This document shows positions 26,060 through 35,200 of a stretch of DNA of 64,000 bases, in pieces. The position numbers and the translations under genes are program-made. Under the pieces are notes generated by a model, which saw nothing but the letters and a program-made list of their open reading frames with translations, was not told the origin of the DNA and did not search any database. How positions within the stretch are numbered: the stretch's first letter is position 1; each line of letters begins with the position of its first letter. The DNA comes from DASWJZ01 sp963814905 (lineage in GTDB: Bacteria > Pseudomonadota > Alphaproteobacteria > Rhizobiales > Afifellaceae): NCBI GenBank assembly GCA_963814905.1, contig CAWFEM010000003.1, positions 1 through 64,000 of the forward strand, written 5' to 3'.

Positions 26060-28140
26060 TCTCGCCTGTCTCTTAGCGCGATCACCGCGCCGAGGACGAC
26101 CAACCCGTAGATGATTGCGCGTGTGGCATAGGGAAGCGTCGTCCCCGCCAGAAGCGTCTGCAACGCCGTCAGCAGAAGCACGCCGCCAAGCATGCCGAGA
26201 TAGTGCCCGCGCCCGCCGGTGATGAGCGCGCCACCGACCACGACGACGGCGATCGACGGGAGCAGGTAGTCGTCCCCCATGCCGAGGCTCGCCTGGCCGG
26301 CGAAGCCGGTCAGCATGATGCCGACGATCGCCGAGCAGACGGCGGAAAGCACGTAGACGCCGATCAGCGTCCGCCCGACAGCAATGCCGGAAAGCTCGGC
26401 GACGCGGATGCCGTTGCCGATGCCGTAGACGCGCCGGCCGAAGCTCGTGCGCGACAGGAAGAAGACCGCGAACACGACAAACGCGGCGACGAAGAAGACG
26501 ACGGGCCTGGTCCCCAGCGCATGCGAGGTCATGAAGGCGCGCAGCAAGGGCGAGGAGAAGCCGGCCGGCGTGCCGTTCGAATAGATCAGCGCCGCGCCTT
26601 GCAGGAAGCCGTTCATGGCGAGCGTCACGACAATCGGGGAGAGGCCGAGCACGACGACGCCGAGGCCGTTCACCAGGCCGATCAGGCAGGCGATGGCGAT
26701 GACCAGCGGCAGCGCATAGACGAGCGCTGCGTCGGAGCCCTGCACCATGCCGGCGAGAAGGATGCCGCTGAAGGTGATGGTCCAGGGCACGGAGAGATCG
26801 AGCCCGCCGGTCAGGATCACCGTCCCCTGCCCGAGCGCCAGAATGGCGAGGAAGCTGGAAAGCACGATCAGCGTGTTCCAATAGGTCCAGTTCATCAGCG
26901 TGTTGCCGAGCCAGAGCTGCGTCACGACGACGATGATGACGAGCGCGGCATAGGCGGGCAGCGCGTAGCGCAGCGTCTCGGCGTGGCGCTGCCAGAAGGG
27001 CGGGGCGTCGGCGGCACGCGACTTCGCCTTGGCCAGATCGCGAATGTCGAGGCGGCGGTCGCCGCCGCCGATCTGATAGGGCAGCCGGCCGGCGCGCCAG
27101 GCGGCGAGCCACGCGCCCATGCTCCTGAGCTGCTGCGCCAGCACCGAATCGTAGGCGATCGACGACGCCAGGACCGCCAGCATCAGGACCAGGCTTTCCG
27201 CGATGGTCGAGTAATAGGCGGAGACGTTCAGAACGAGCAGGATGTTGACGACGATCATCAGGATGTAGGCGCCGAACATGGAGCCTATCGGCCCTCCGCG
27301 CCCGCCGCCGAGACGTGTCCCGCCGACGACGACCGCGGCGAAGATGGTCAGAAGCAGCGGGTTGCCGACGAGCGGATCGGCGGAGCCGGTCTGGGCTGAG
27401 ATGAAGACGCCGCCGAGGCCGTAGAAGCCTCCGGCCACCACATAGACGAAGAAGCGCACCCAATCGACGCGCACGCCGGCCGACGCGGCGGCGTTCGGAT
27501 CGCTGCCGACGGCGTAGATCGCCGTGCCGAAGCGCGTGCGCTTCATCCACGCCCAGAAGAGGCCGACCACGACCAGAAGCGCGATCGGCATCGGGATCGT
27601 TCCGGGGATGAAATCACCGAGATAGAACCCGCCGAGCGTCGGCGAGACGAAGCCGCCCGGCTTGTCGAGGAAGAGCAGCGTCACGCCTTGCACGATGAAC
27701 ATGGTGGAGAGCGTGACGACGATCGGCTGCAGGCGCAGGAAGGCGATGAAGAAGCCGTTGAAGGCGCCGACCAGCATGCCGATCCCAATGCCGATCAGGG
27801 TCCACAGCGCGACCGATGCCTCGAAATTCGTCGGGTCCATGCTGGTCGCGAGCACGACGTTGACGAGCGAGAGCACCGCGCCGGCCGACAGGTCGAAGCC
27901 GCCGGAGAGGATGACCAGTGTCTCGCCGAAAGCGGAAAGCGCGAGCGTCGCGCCGCCGCTCGAAAGGAAACTCACGTCGAAATAATTGAGCGGGCCGGCG
28001 CTGATGAAGTCGACGATCGCCACCAGGACGGCGAAGACGACAATCGCGGTGACGAGGCCGCGATAGCGGCTGAAGCGGAAGTTGAAGGGGCGACGGCGCT
28101 CCGGACGCCCGGCGCCTTCCGCGGTCGCCGTCGCGCTCAT
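26050..28140 (-). CDS. Sugar ABC transporter permease, two RbsC-like units fused
   Basis: The 696-residue protein holds two complete BPD_transp_2-type permease domains, at about 25-320 and about 395-690. Each has the conserved LS(G/A)FDLS or LTGGLDLS segment, PIVVTL, and a late GG(T/A)...GGRG loop. The joint is a hydrophilic stretch, about 330-390. Normally two RbsC-like proteins form the channel; here one chain would supply both halves. Start ATG 28140 overlaps the ATPase stop by four bases (ATGA). It imports a sugar with the ATPase and binding protein upstream. Confidence 0.92.
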   Translation of the reverse strand: MSATATAEGAGRPERRRPFNFRFSRYRGLVTAIVVFAVLVAIVDFISAGPLNYFDVSFLSSGGATLALSAFGETLVILSGGFDLSAGAVLSLVNVVLATSMDPTNFEASVALWTLIGIGIGMLVGAFNGFFIAFLRLQPIVVTLSTMFIVQGVTLLFLDKPGGFVSPTLGGFYLGDFIPGTIPMPIALLVVVGLFWAWMKRTRFGTAIYAVGSDPNAAASAGVRVDWVRFFVYVVAGGFYGLGGVFISAQTGSADPLVGNPLLLTIFAAVVVGGTRLGGGRGGPIGSMFGAYILMIVVNILLVLNVSAYYSTIAESLVLMLAVLASSIAYDSVLAQQLRSMGAWLAAWRAGRLPYQIGGGDRRLDIRDLAKAKSRAADAPPFWQRHAETLRYALPAYAALVIIVVVTQLWLGNTLMNWTYWNTLIVLSSFLAILALGQGTVILTGGLDLSVPWTITFSGILLAGMVQGSDAALVYALPLVIAIACLIGLVNGLGVVVLGLSPIVVTLAMNGFLQGAALIYSNGTPAGFSSPLLRAFMTSHALGTRPVVFFVAAFVVFAVFFLSRTSFGRRVYGIGNGIRVAELSGIAVGRTLIGVYVLSAVCSAIVGIMLTGFAGQASLGMGDDYLLPSIAVVVVGGALITGGRGHYLGMLGGVLLLTALQTLLAGTTLPYATRAIIYGLVVLGAVIALRDRREAS

Positions 28141-29669
28141 GCCGCGTCCTCGACGACACCGCCGAGCGCCGCGCGCATGATGCTCTGCTCGGAAAGCTCG
28201 TCGGCGCCAATCTCCGCCACCGTGTGCCCGGCATAAAGCACGATCACCCGATCGCAGAGATGTACGAGCTCCGGAATCTCGGTCGAATGGAAGAGGATCG
28301 CGCCGCCGAGATCGGCATAGGCGCGCATCAGAACATAGAGCTCGTGCTTGGTGCCGACGTCGATGCCGCGGGTCGGATCGAAGAGGAGCAGGATGCGGCT
28401 TTCCGCAAAGAGCCATTTGGCGACGGCGATCTTCTGCTGGTTGCCGCCGGAGAAGGCGCCGACCCGGGTCCACAGCGCCCGGTGATCGACCTCGACCCGG
28501 TCGAATATCTCCTGCACGGCCTCCGTCTCGCGCGCCTGCGCGACGACGCCGAGACGGCTGTAGCGGTCGATGACGGGAAGCGAGACGTTGTGCTTGCCGG
28601 TGAGCTTCTGGAAGAGCCCTTCGGTCTTGCGATCCTCCGGCAGGAGCCCGATCGCGATATTGCGGCGGATTGCGTCGCGCGGCGAGGCGATCGCGACCGG
28701 GCGTCCGTCGACGCGGAACTCGCCCTTCTCAAGCGTCTTCATGCCGTAGGCGGCGAGGAAGAGATCCTGCTGGCCCATGCCCTGCAGCCCGGCGATCCCC
28801 AGAATCTCGCCCTTGTGAAGCGTGAAGCCGGCATCCTTCAGCTTCGCCCCGGCGGTGACGTCGTGGGCGGAGAAGACTTCCGGAGCCTCGCTTTGCGGCG
28901 TCGCCGGCCGCGCCGGGAAGGTCTGTGCGATCGAGCGCCCGATGATCATCTCGATGATCTCGCCGTCGGTGAAATCGGCGACCGCGCCGGTGGCGATGTG
29001 TCCGCCGTTCCGAAGTACCGTCAGCCGGTCGCAGAAGGCCCGCACTTCCGGCATGCGGTGCGAGATGAAGACGACGGTCACGCCCTCCGACTTCAGGCGC
29101 GCGACGACCTCGCCGAGCCAGTCGACGTCGCGGCCGGCGAGCGTGGATGTCGGCTCGTCGAGAAGCAGGATGCGCGGCTTGCGGTAGATGGCGCGGGCGA
29201 TCTCGATCTTCTGCTGCAAGGCGAGGTCGAGATCGCGTACCTCGTCGCCGAGATCGACGTCGAAGCCGAGGCCTTCGAGATGGGCGCGGATCGCCTGCTC
29301 GGCGGAGCGTCGGCGCACCATGCCGGTCGGCCCGAGCGGCGCGTAGGGAATGAGCATGTTGTCGAGGACCGTCAGGTCCGGGACCAGCGTCATTTCCTGG
29401 AAGGCGGTCTGGATGCCGTGCGCGTGGGCGACGCGCGGCGAGCGCAGGCGGCAGGTCTCGCCGAAGATCTGGAAATGCCCCCGGTCGGGCTCAATCAGCC
29501 CGGAAAGAAGCTTGACGATCGTCGATTTTCCGGCGCCGTTCTCGCCGAGCAGCGCATGCACGGTGCCTTGTTCGATGCGGAAGCTGACGTCGTCGACGGC
29601 GACCGTCGCGCCGAAGGCCTTACGCAGGCCCTCTATCGCGACCGCTGGCGCGCCAGGCGCAGCCGTCAT
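28137..29669 (-). CDS. Sugar ABC transporter ATP-binding protein (RbsA/MglA type)
   Basis: This 510-residue tandem ATPase has two nucleotide-binding domains. The first has Walker A GENGAGKS and LLLDEPTSTL. The second has a degenerate P-loop region (GLQGMGQQDL) and signature FSGGNQQKIAVAKWL with FDPTRGIDVG, as usual for RbsA/MglA/XylG. It powers the fused permease with which it overlaps by four bases. Confidence 0.94.
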   Translation of the reverse strand: MTAAPGAPAVAIEGLRKAFGATVAVDDVSFRIEQGTVHALLGENGAGKSTIVKLLSGLIEPDRGHFQIFGETCRLRSPRVAHAHGIQTAFQEMTLVPDLTVLDNMLIPYAPLGPTGMVRRRSAEQAIRAHLEGLGFDVDLGDEVRDLDLALQQKIEIARAIYRKPRILLLDEPTSTLAGRDVDWLGEVVARLKSEGVTVVFISHRMPEVRAFCDRLTVLRNGGHIATGAVADFTDGEIIEMIIGRSIAQTFPARPATPQSEAPEVFSAHDVTAGAKLKDAGFTLHKGEILGIAGLQGMGQQDLFLAAYGMKTLEKGEFRVDGRPVAIASPRDAIRRNIAIGLLPEDRKTEGLFQKLTGKHNVSLPVIDRYSRLGVVAQARETEAVQEIFDRVEVDHRALWTRVGAFSGGNQQKIAVAKWLFAESRILLLFDPTRGIDVGTKHELYVLMRAYADLGGAILFHSTEIPELVHLCDRVIVLYAGHTVAEIGADELSEQSIMRAALGGVVEDAA

Positions 29670-29720
29670 GTCCTTCTCCTCCGAACTTCGGACATCCGCG
29701 TCGACCGATTCGGCCGAAAG

Positions 29721-29745
29721 GCGTGGGGCGGAATGCGCCCCACGC
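29721..29745 (-). terminator. Strong intercistronic hairpin after the binding-protein gene
   Basis: GCGTGGGGCG (29721-29730) pairs perfectly with CGCCCCACGC (29736-29745) over a five-base loop, between the binding-protein stop and the ATPase start. No T-run follows in the direction of transcription, so it is better read as an mRNA-stabilising or attenuating hairpin that raises binding-protein expression over the rest. Confidence 0.7.
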
Positions 29746-29766
29746 TGTTTCGTGTCGTTTAGGAGA

Positions 29767-30903
29767 TCACAGCTCGGGCTGTCCGACGAGAGCGGCGTTC
29801 AGGCCGATCTCCGGCGTCTCCTCGGAGAAGATCGAAGCGAACCATCCCGGGTTGGTGACGATCGACGGGTTGAAGGCGTTGCAGCCGGCCTTCATCTCCT
29901 CCCAGGTGCCTTCCTTGCAGAGCTTCACCGTGTCGCTGGTCACGATCGGGAGCGGCAGGACGGTGAGCTTCGGCACATCCTTGCCCTCAAGCTTCTGGAC
30001 CGCGAGCTTCAACGCCAGGCCGCCGGAATAAGGCGGCGAGGCATAGGAGATGCGCGGCGCGCCGATCGGCGCATAGGGGCTTGACGCACCCTCCACTTCC
30101 GTGCCCGCGGGCAGCATCTGGATGCGTCCGCCGTTCGAGCCCTCGCCGGCACAGGGGAGCAGCTCCTCCGGCGTCTTGCCTGCCTCAAGCTGCATCGCAT
30201 TGGCGGTGTAGCAGCCGGCCTGCATCCACAGGCCGTCGATCTCGTCCCAGTCATGGGTGGCGAGGATCTTCGACAGCTCGGTGCGCGCCACGGCCTGCGA
30301 CCACATGCCGATCGCCTCGCCGATGACCTTGATATCGGGATGCTTGGCGAAGACCTCCTTCGCGGCCGCAGTGCGCTGCGTGTCGACGGAGGTTCCCGGA
30401 ACGCCGGTCACGAGCACGATGTTGCCCTTGCCGCCGAGCTTGTCGACGAGCCACTCCGCCGGAATGCGGCCGGCCTCGCCCTGGTCGATATGGACGTTGT
30501 AGGCGCAAGGCTCGGTGATCTCCGCGTCATAGGCGAAGACGAGCACGCCCTTGTCGCAGGCGTTCTTGACGACCTGGTTAAGCGCCGTCGGCGAGATCGG
30601 GAAGGTCACGATGGCGTCGGCGCCCTGTTGCACCATGGCGTTGAGCTGCTGGATCTGCCGCTGTGCATTGGGGCCGGCGACCTGGACCTGCAGGTCCACC
30701 TTGTCGACGAAGTCCTTATGCGCCGCCATGGCCTTGACCATGTTCGCCGCCTCGGCCTGCCAGTCGTTGCCGATGTAGCTCATGCTCAGGAAAATTTTGA
30801 ATTTGTCCTGGGCCTGGGCGAGCGTCGCGCTCGCAGCGAGCCCGGTCAGCGAGACCGCTGCCGCCGTCGCTACGGCAAGGCTTCGGGATCCGAATAGTCT
30901 CAT
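29767..30903 (-). CDS. Periplasmic sugar-binding protein of ABC transporter
   Basis: This 378-residue type I periplasmic binding protein (Peripla_BP_4 class) has a clear signal peptide: an N-terminal basic start, a hydrophobic core ATAAAVSLTGLAASATLA and an AQA cleavage site at about residue 31. It includes LSMSYIGNDWQAEAANM and DAIVTFPISPTALN, as in ribose/xylose-type binders. It is first in the operon and is followed by a stabilising hairpin. The ligand is unknown. The downstream lactonases and BKACE suggest a sugar or sugar acid. Confidence 0.92.
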   Translation of the reverse strand: MRLFGSRSLAVATAAAVSLTGLAASATLAQAQDKFKIFLSMSYIGNDWQAEAANMVKAMAAHKDFVDKVDLQVQVAGPNAQRQIQQLNAMVQQGADAIVTFPISPTALNQVVKNACDKGVLVFAYDAEITEPCAYNVHIDQGEAGRIPAEWLVDKLGGKGNIVLVTGVPGTSVDTQRTAAAKEVFAKHPDIKVIGEAIGMWSQAVARTELSKILATHDWDEIDGLWMQAGCYTANAMQLEAGKTPEELLPCAGEGSNGGRIQMLPAGTEVEGASSPYAPIGAPRISYASPPYSGGLALKLAVQKLEGKDVPKLTVLPLPIVTSDTVKLCKEGTWEEMKAGCNAFNPSIVTNPGWFASIFSEETPEIGLNAALVGQPEL

Positions 30904-30953
30904 GTCGCTTCCTCCCTATGTGGCCTCAGTCGGGCCACTTGAACGCACGCTCG

Positions 30954-30966
30954 TGATCATAGATCA
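30954..30966. promoter_or_regulatory. Candidate GntR operator in divergent promoter region
   Basis: TGATCATAGATCA is a perfect 13-base palindrome (TGATC, ATA spacer, GATCA). It lies 50 bases upstream of the binding-protein start and 80 bases upstream of the divergent GntR gene, where one protein could control both. Confidence 0.5.
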
Positions 30967-31046
30967 TAAATCAAAGACCGTGCAAACGGATAAACTTGCC
31001 TGTAAGCAAGGCAGACGGCCGCTCCGACGAAGCGGTAGGAAGAGGG

Positions 31047-31718
31047 ATGGAAACAGCGATTTCCCGCGAAATACAGGTTGAGCCCCTGGCCCGCGATACG
31101 CTGCAGGACCGGGTCTACAACCAGCTTGCGAGCCTCATCCTCGACGGCGGCATCGCGCCCGGCCAGCTGGTGACGATCCAGGGGCTGGCGGCGGCTTTCG
31201 ACGTCAGCACCATGCCGGTGCGCGAAGCGCTGAAGCGACTGACCGCCGCCAACGCGCTCACCGTCGTTTCGGGCCGTTCGATCGGAATCCCGCCGCTCAG
31301 CCTTGAGCGGCTGACCGACCTCCGCAATGTCCGGCGCGAGATGGAGGGGATCGCCGCTGCCTGGGCCGCGCGCTCGATCGACGCGGCCTCGCTGGAAAAG
31401 CTCGAGGACTATCTTCAACGCATGGAAACGGCCGCGGAAGGGGACGTGAAGTCCTATCTGCAGAGCAATCGCGCCTTCCATTTCACGGTCTACCGCGCCT
31501 CGCAGTCCGCCACCCTGGTCGGCCTGATCGAGATCCTCTGGCTGCAGATCAGCCCCTATTTCAACCTCATGCGCTCGCGGAACCACATCCTCGCGAATCT
31601 GCATCACCGCACTATTCTTGAAGCCCTGCGCGAGGGCGATGAAGACAAAGCGAGCGCCGCCGTCGTGGGCGACATCGACGCCGCATACGAAGAGCTCGCC
31701 ACGGCGCTCGGCGACTGA
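31047..31718 (+). CDS. GntR-family (FadR/FCD subgroup) regulator
   Basis: This 223-residue regulator has an N-terminal winged helix (about 10-75, with LAAAFDVSTMPVREALKRLTAANAL) and a C-terminal all-helical FCD effector domain (about 85-215) with the metal/ligand histidines in HFTVYRAS and HHRTILEAL. Start ATG 31047 has AGGAAGAGGG upstream; the longer frame from 30996 lacks such a site. It is divergent from the sugar importer and catabolic genes and probably represses them until a pathway intermediate binds. Confidence 0.93.
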   Translation: METAISREIQVEPLARDTLQDRVYNQLASLILDGGIAPGQLVTIQGLAAAFDVSTMPVREALKRLTAANALTVVSGRSIGIPPLSLERLTDLRNVRREMEGIAAAWAARSIDAASLEKLEDYLQRMETAAEGDVKSYLQSNRAFHFTVYRASQSATLVGLIEILWLQISPYFNLMRSRNHILANLHHRTILEALREGDEDKASAAVVGDIDAAYEELATALGD

Positions 31719-31720
31719 TC

Positions 31721-31741
31721 ACGAAGCCGGCGCGGCTTCGT
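31721..31741 (+). terminator. Hairpin after GntR gene
   Basis: ACGAAGCCG pairs with CGGCTTCGT (9 bp, loop GCG) three bases after the GntR stop. It lacks a T-run, so termination is likely but not certain. Confidence 0.6.
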
Positions 31742-32244
31742 CACCCTCCCCCAAACGTTTTGAGCTTAGCCGGCGCCCTGTGCGGGCCACCGGTCTCCAT
31801 CAGAGGGATTTCGAAAGCCTATTTGAGAAAATTCAGCCGGCGTAACGAGGCCTCCCGGTATCCGTGACGGGACGGACGACCCGTCTGTCCCAAAATCAAG
31901 CATCGCGGTTCGCAACCATCGCGCGCCGCATCGCCCGGCCCGGACGGCTTTTCGCGGGAACGCCGCGCACGCGCCGGCGCGCTACAACCTCCGGGAGAGC
32001 CGCCTTTCAACCGATATCGATCGGAGTGTAAGTCACCGTTTGGAAAGGATATTTCCGCTCCGACCCATCAAAGGCGAGCAACTTGTTTAGTGCTTCCTCA
32101 ACCTTTTGTTGCAGTAGTGTTCGAAAGGCCAAGAAGACCAAAACGGGGGCGCAGAGTTGAACAGTATAGCTGCGGAAACGGCGCGGTTTTCATGCCCCAC
32201 GATTGCGCACGCACCCCGCCAAATCGGCGGAGAGACTCGCTAGC
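31742..32244. other. Intergenic region before the hybrid kinase
   Basis: About 500 bases with no convincing gene on either strand. It is expected to hold the promoter of the hybrid kinase, but I could not pick a clear -35/-10 pair or a general-stress (EcfG) promoter. Confidence 0.5.
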
Positions 32245-35200
32245 ATGCTGGCACATCTCTTCGCCAACCTGATCTTCAACCTGCTCATCCTGGTCGGGCT
32301 GACCTACCTGCTCAGTCGGCTGGGGGCCGCGAAGGCGTCGCTCCGCACAAGCTATCGCGGCGCGCCCTTCGGCTTGGCGTTGGGCGGGATCGCAATCGCG
32401 CTGATGGCCGCGTCCTTCGATGCACGCAGCGGCGGCTTCATACCGAATCTAAGCGGCGTCGTCCTCGTGATCTCCGGCTTCTTCGGCGGGCCCATCGCCG
32501 TAATCGTCACCGCTGCGGCGGCGGCGTCATTCCACGTCGCGCTGGATGGGAACAACGCGGCATTTCCCCTCCTCAACGTCGCCGCGCTGTCGGCGCTTGG
32601 TCTCGCCGCCCGCGCCACGCGTCTTCAGGCGTCTTCGATCAGCCTTCTCGCGCTCGGAAGCACCGCGGCATTGCTTTCTCCGGCCCTTGCCGCGACCATG
32701 TTTTGGGGCGGCTGGCTCGACGAAGCCACGGCCCGCACCGCCGTCGCGCTGCTTCCCGTCACGTTCTTCCTCGTTCTCTCCGGTGTGTTCGCGATGGGAA
32801 GCCTGCTGCGCGCGGAGGAGAGGCGCGTCGACCGGCACGACGAGCTTCAATCGGAGAACCGCTCACTCGCCGAGCGCGACGCGCGCTACCGGGCAATGTT
32901 CGACGCTTCCAGCGTCGCCATGATGTGGATGGAGGAGGATGGACGCATCCTGAGCGCCAACGAGAGCATGAGCGATTTCGTCGGCTACTCGCCCGAAGAG
33001 CTCACGTCCATGCGCTACGAGGAGCTTCTCCTGCCGGAGGACCGCGAGGACTATTACCGCATCCGCGCCGAGCAGCGGGCTTCCGGCCAGCCGCCGAAGG
33101 ACCATGAACGGCGCTATCTGCGAAAGGACGGCGGCGTGGTCTGGGGGCTGCGATCGACGACGCTGGTCGAGCCGGATTCCGGCCAGGCGATGCGCAAGTT
33201 CGCGATGATCCAGGACATCACGGAACGCAAGGCGCAGGAAAGCAAGATCGGCTTCCAGGCGGAGCTCCTGGAATCGGTCGAAGAGGTGGTCATCGCCACC
33301 GACATGAGCGGGTCGATCACGTTCTGGAACAGCTACGCCGAAAGGCTCTGCGGCCTGCCGGCAGATCGCGTCATCGGGCGCAATGTCGGCGTGGTGCTGC
33401 CGTCGGCGAGAAAGCATTTTGAATCGGCCGACATCCGCCAGCGGCTTGCGGCCGGTGAAAGCTGGGCGGCCGATATCGAGCTGCAGAACCAGAACGGTTC
33501 GACGGTCCTGCTCCGCGCCGTGAGCTCGTCGGTGAAGGACGAAACCGGAAAGCCAGTCACGATCGTCACGGTCGCAACCGACATCACCGAGGAGAAGCAG
33601 TCGCAACTGGCCCTCGTCGAGGAGCAGCGCACCCTCGGCATCCTCAACCGGACGGCCGGAAAGCTCAACGCGGAGCTCGATCTCGGCACGCTCATGCAGA
33701 CCGTGACCGATGCCGGCGTCGAACTGACCGGGGCGGAGTTCGCCGCGCTCCTTTCCGGCAAGCGACCGGAGGACGACCACTTCGAGCTCTATGCGCTTTC
33801 CGGTATCGAACGTGAGATATTCGAGGCTCTTCCGTTGCCGCAGGAAGATGGCGTCATCGGTCCGATCCTGAACGACGCGAAGATCTTCCGCTGGGACGAC
33901 GTCAGCCGGGATACAAGATACGCGGAGGCGATCTCAAGCCATCCGCTTCGCAACGGCGTATCGCCGGTGCGCAGCTATCTCGCGGTTCCGCTGATCTCGC
34001 GCTCAGGCGTCGTGACCGGTGCCCTGTTTCTCGGTCACAGCAAGGCGGGAGTCTTCGACGAACGCTCCGAGTCGCTCATAGAGGGTCTCGCCTCCCACGC
34101 GGCCATTGCCATCGAGAAAGTGAAGCTCTTTGAGGCAGCCAAGCAAGAGATCGAGACGCGCAAGCGGGCGGAGAAATCGCTCAACAAGAGCAAGACGCGC
34201 TTCCGCGACTTTGCCGAGGTCGGCTCCGATCTGCTTTGGGAGACCGACGAGCGCTTCCGCATCATCTCCATCGTCGGCGACTGCCGTTCCGTCTTCGGCA
34301 TGCCGGAGGAAGAGCTGATCGGCCGCACGGCATGGGAGATCGCCGACGCCGACGTCAAGTCGCCGGAATGGAAGCAGCACGTTCTCGATCACGATACGCG
34401 GCAGTCGTTCCGCAATTTCGAATATCAGATCGTCGAGAAGAGCGGCGCAACGCGCTGGATATCGACGAACGGACGGCCCTATTTCGGCCCGCACGGAAAC
34501 TTCCTCGGCTACCGCGGCGTCTCCACCAACACGGCGGCGCGCAAGCACGCGGAGGCGAAGCTCGCGGCCAGCGCGCGGCAGCAGCAATCGGCCGCGGTCC
34601 TGAGCCAGCTCGCGCTGCAGGGCGTTCCGCGCGAGGATCTCTATCAGGTGGCGGTCGATCTCGTGGCGCGTACGCTCGGAGTCGAGCTCGTCGGCATCAT
34701 GGACCTCTCGCCCGACAAGCGCGTGCTGCGCCTGCGGGCGGGCGTCGGATGGCCGGGACAGTCGGTCAACATCCGCGCGGTGCCGGTCGACTATTGCCCG
34801 CCGCTGGCGCGCGGCATCAACTCCGACGTGCCGGTGCATTTCTCGCGCCGCAACTTCAACCTGATCCCCGGCCTGCAGAACGACAAGGGCTCGGGCGTCG
34901 CGCTTCCGATCGGCGAGAAGAACGTGCGGATCGGCGTTCTCGTCGTCTGCTCCGACGGCTTCCGCGCCTTCAGCGAGACCGACATCAACTTCCTGAGGGC
35001 CATCTCCTTCGTGCTCGCGGTCGACGCGGAGCAGCGCAAGGCGGCGGAGACGCTGCGCCTGCGGGATCGCGCCCTGGAAGCGATCGGCGAAGGAATCATG
35101 ATCACCGACGCGGCGGAGTTCGACAATCCCATCACCTATGTGAACCCCGCCTTCGAACGCCTCACCGGCTTTTCGCAGGAGGAGGCCGTCGGCCGCAATG

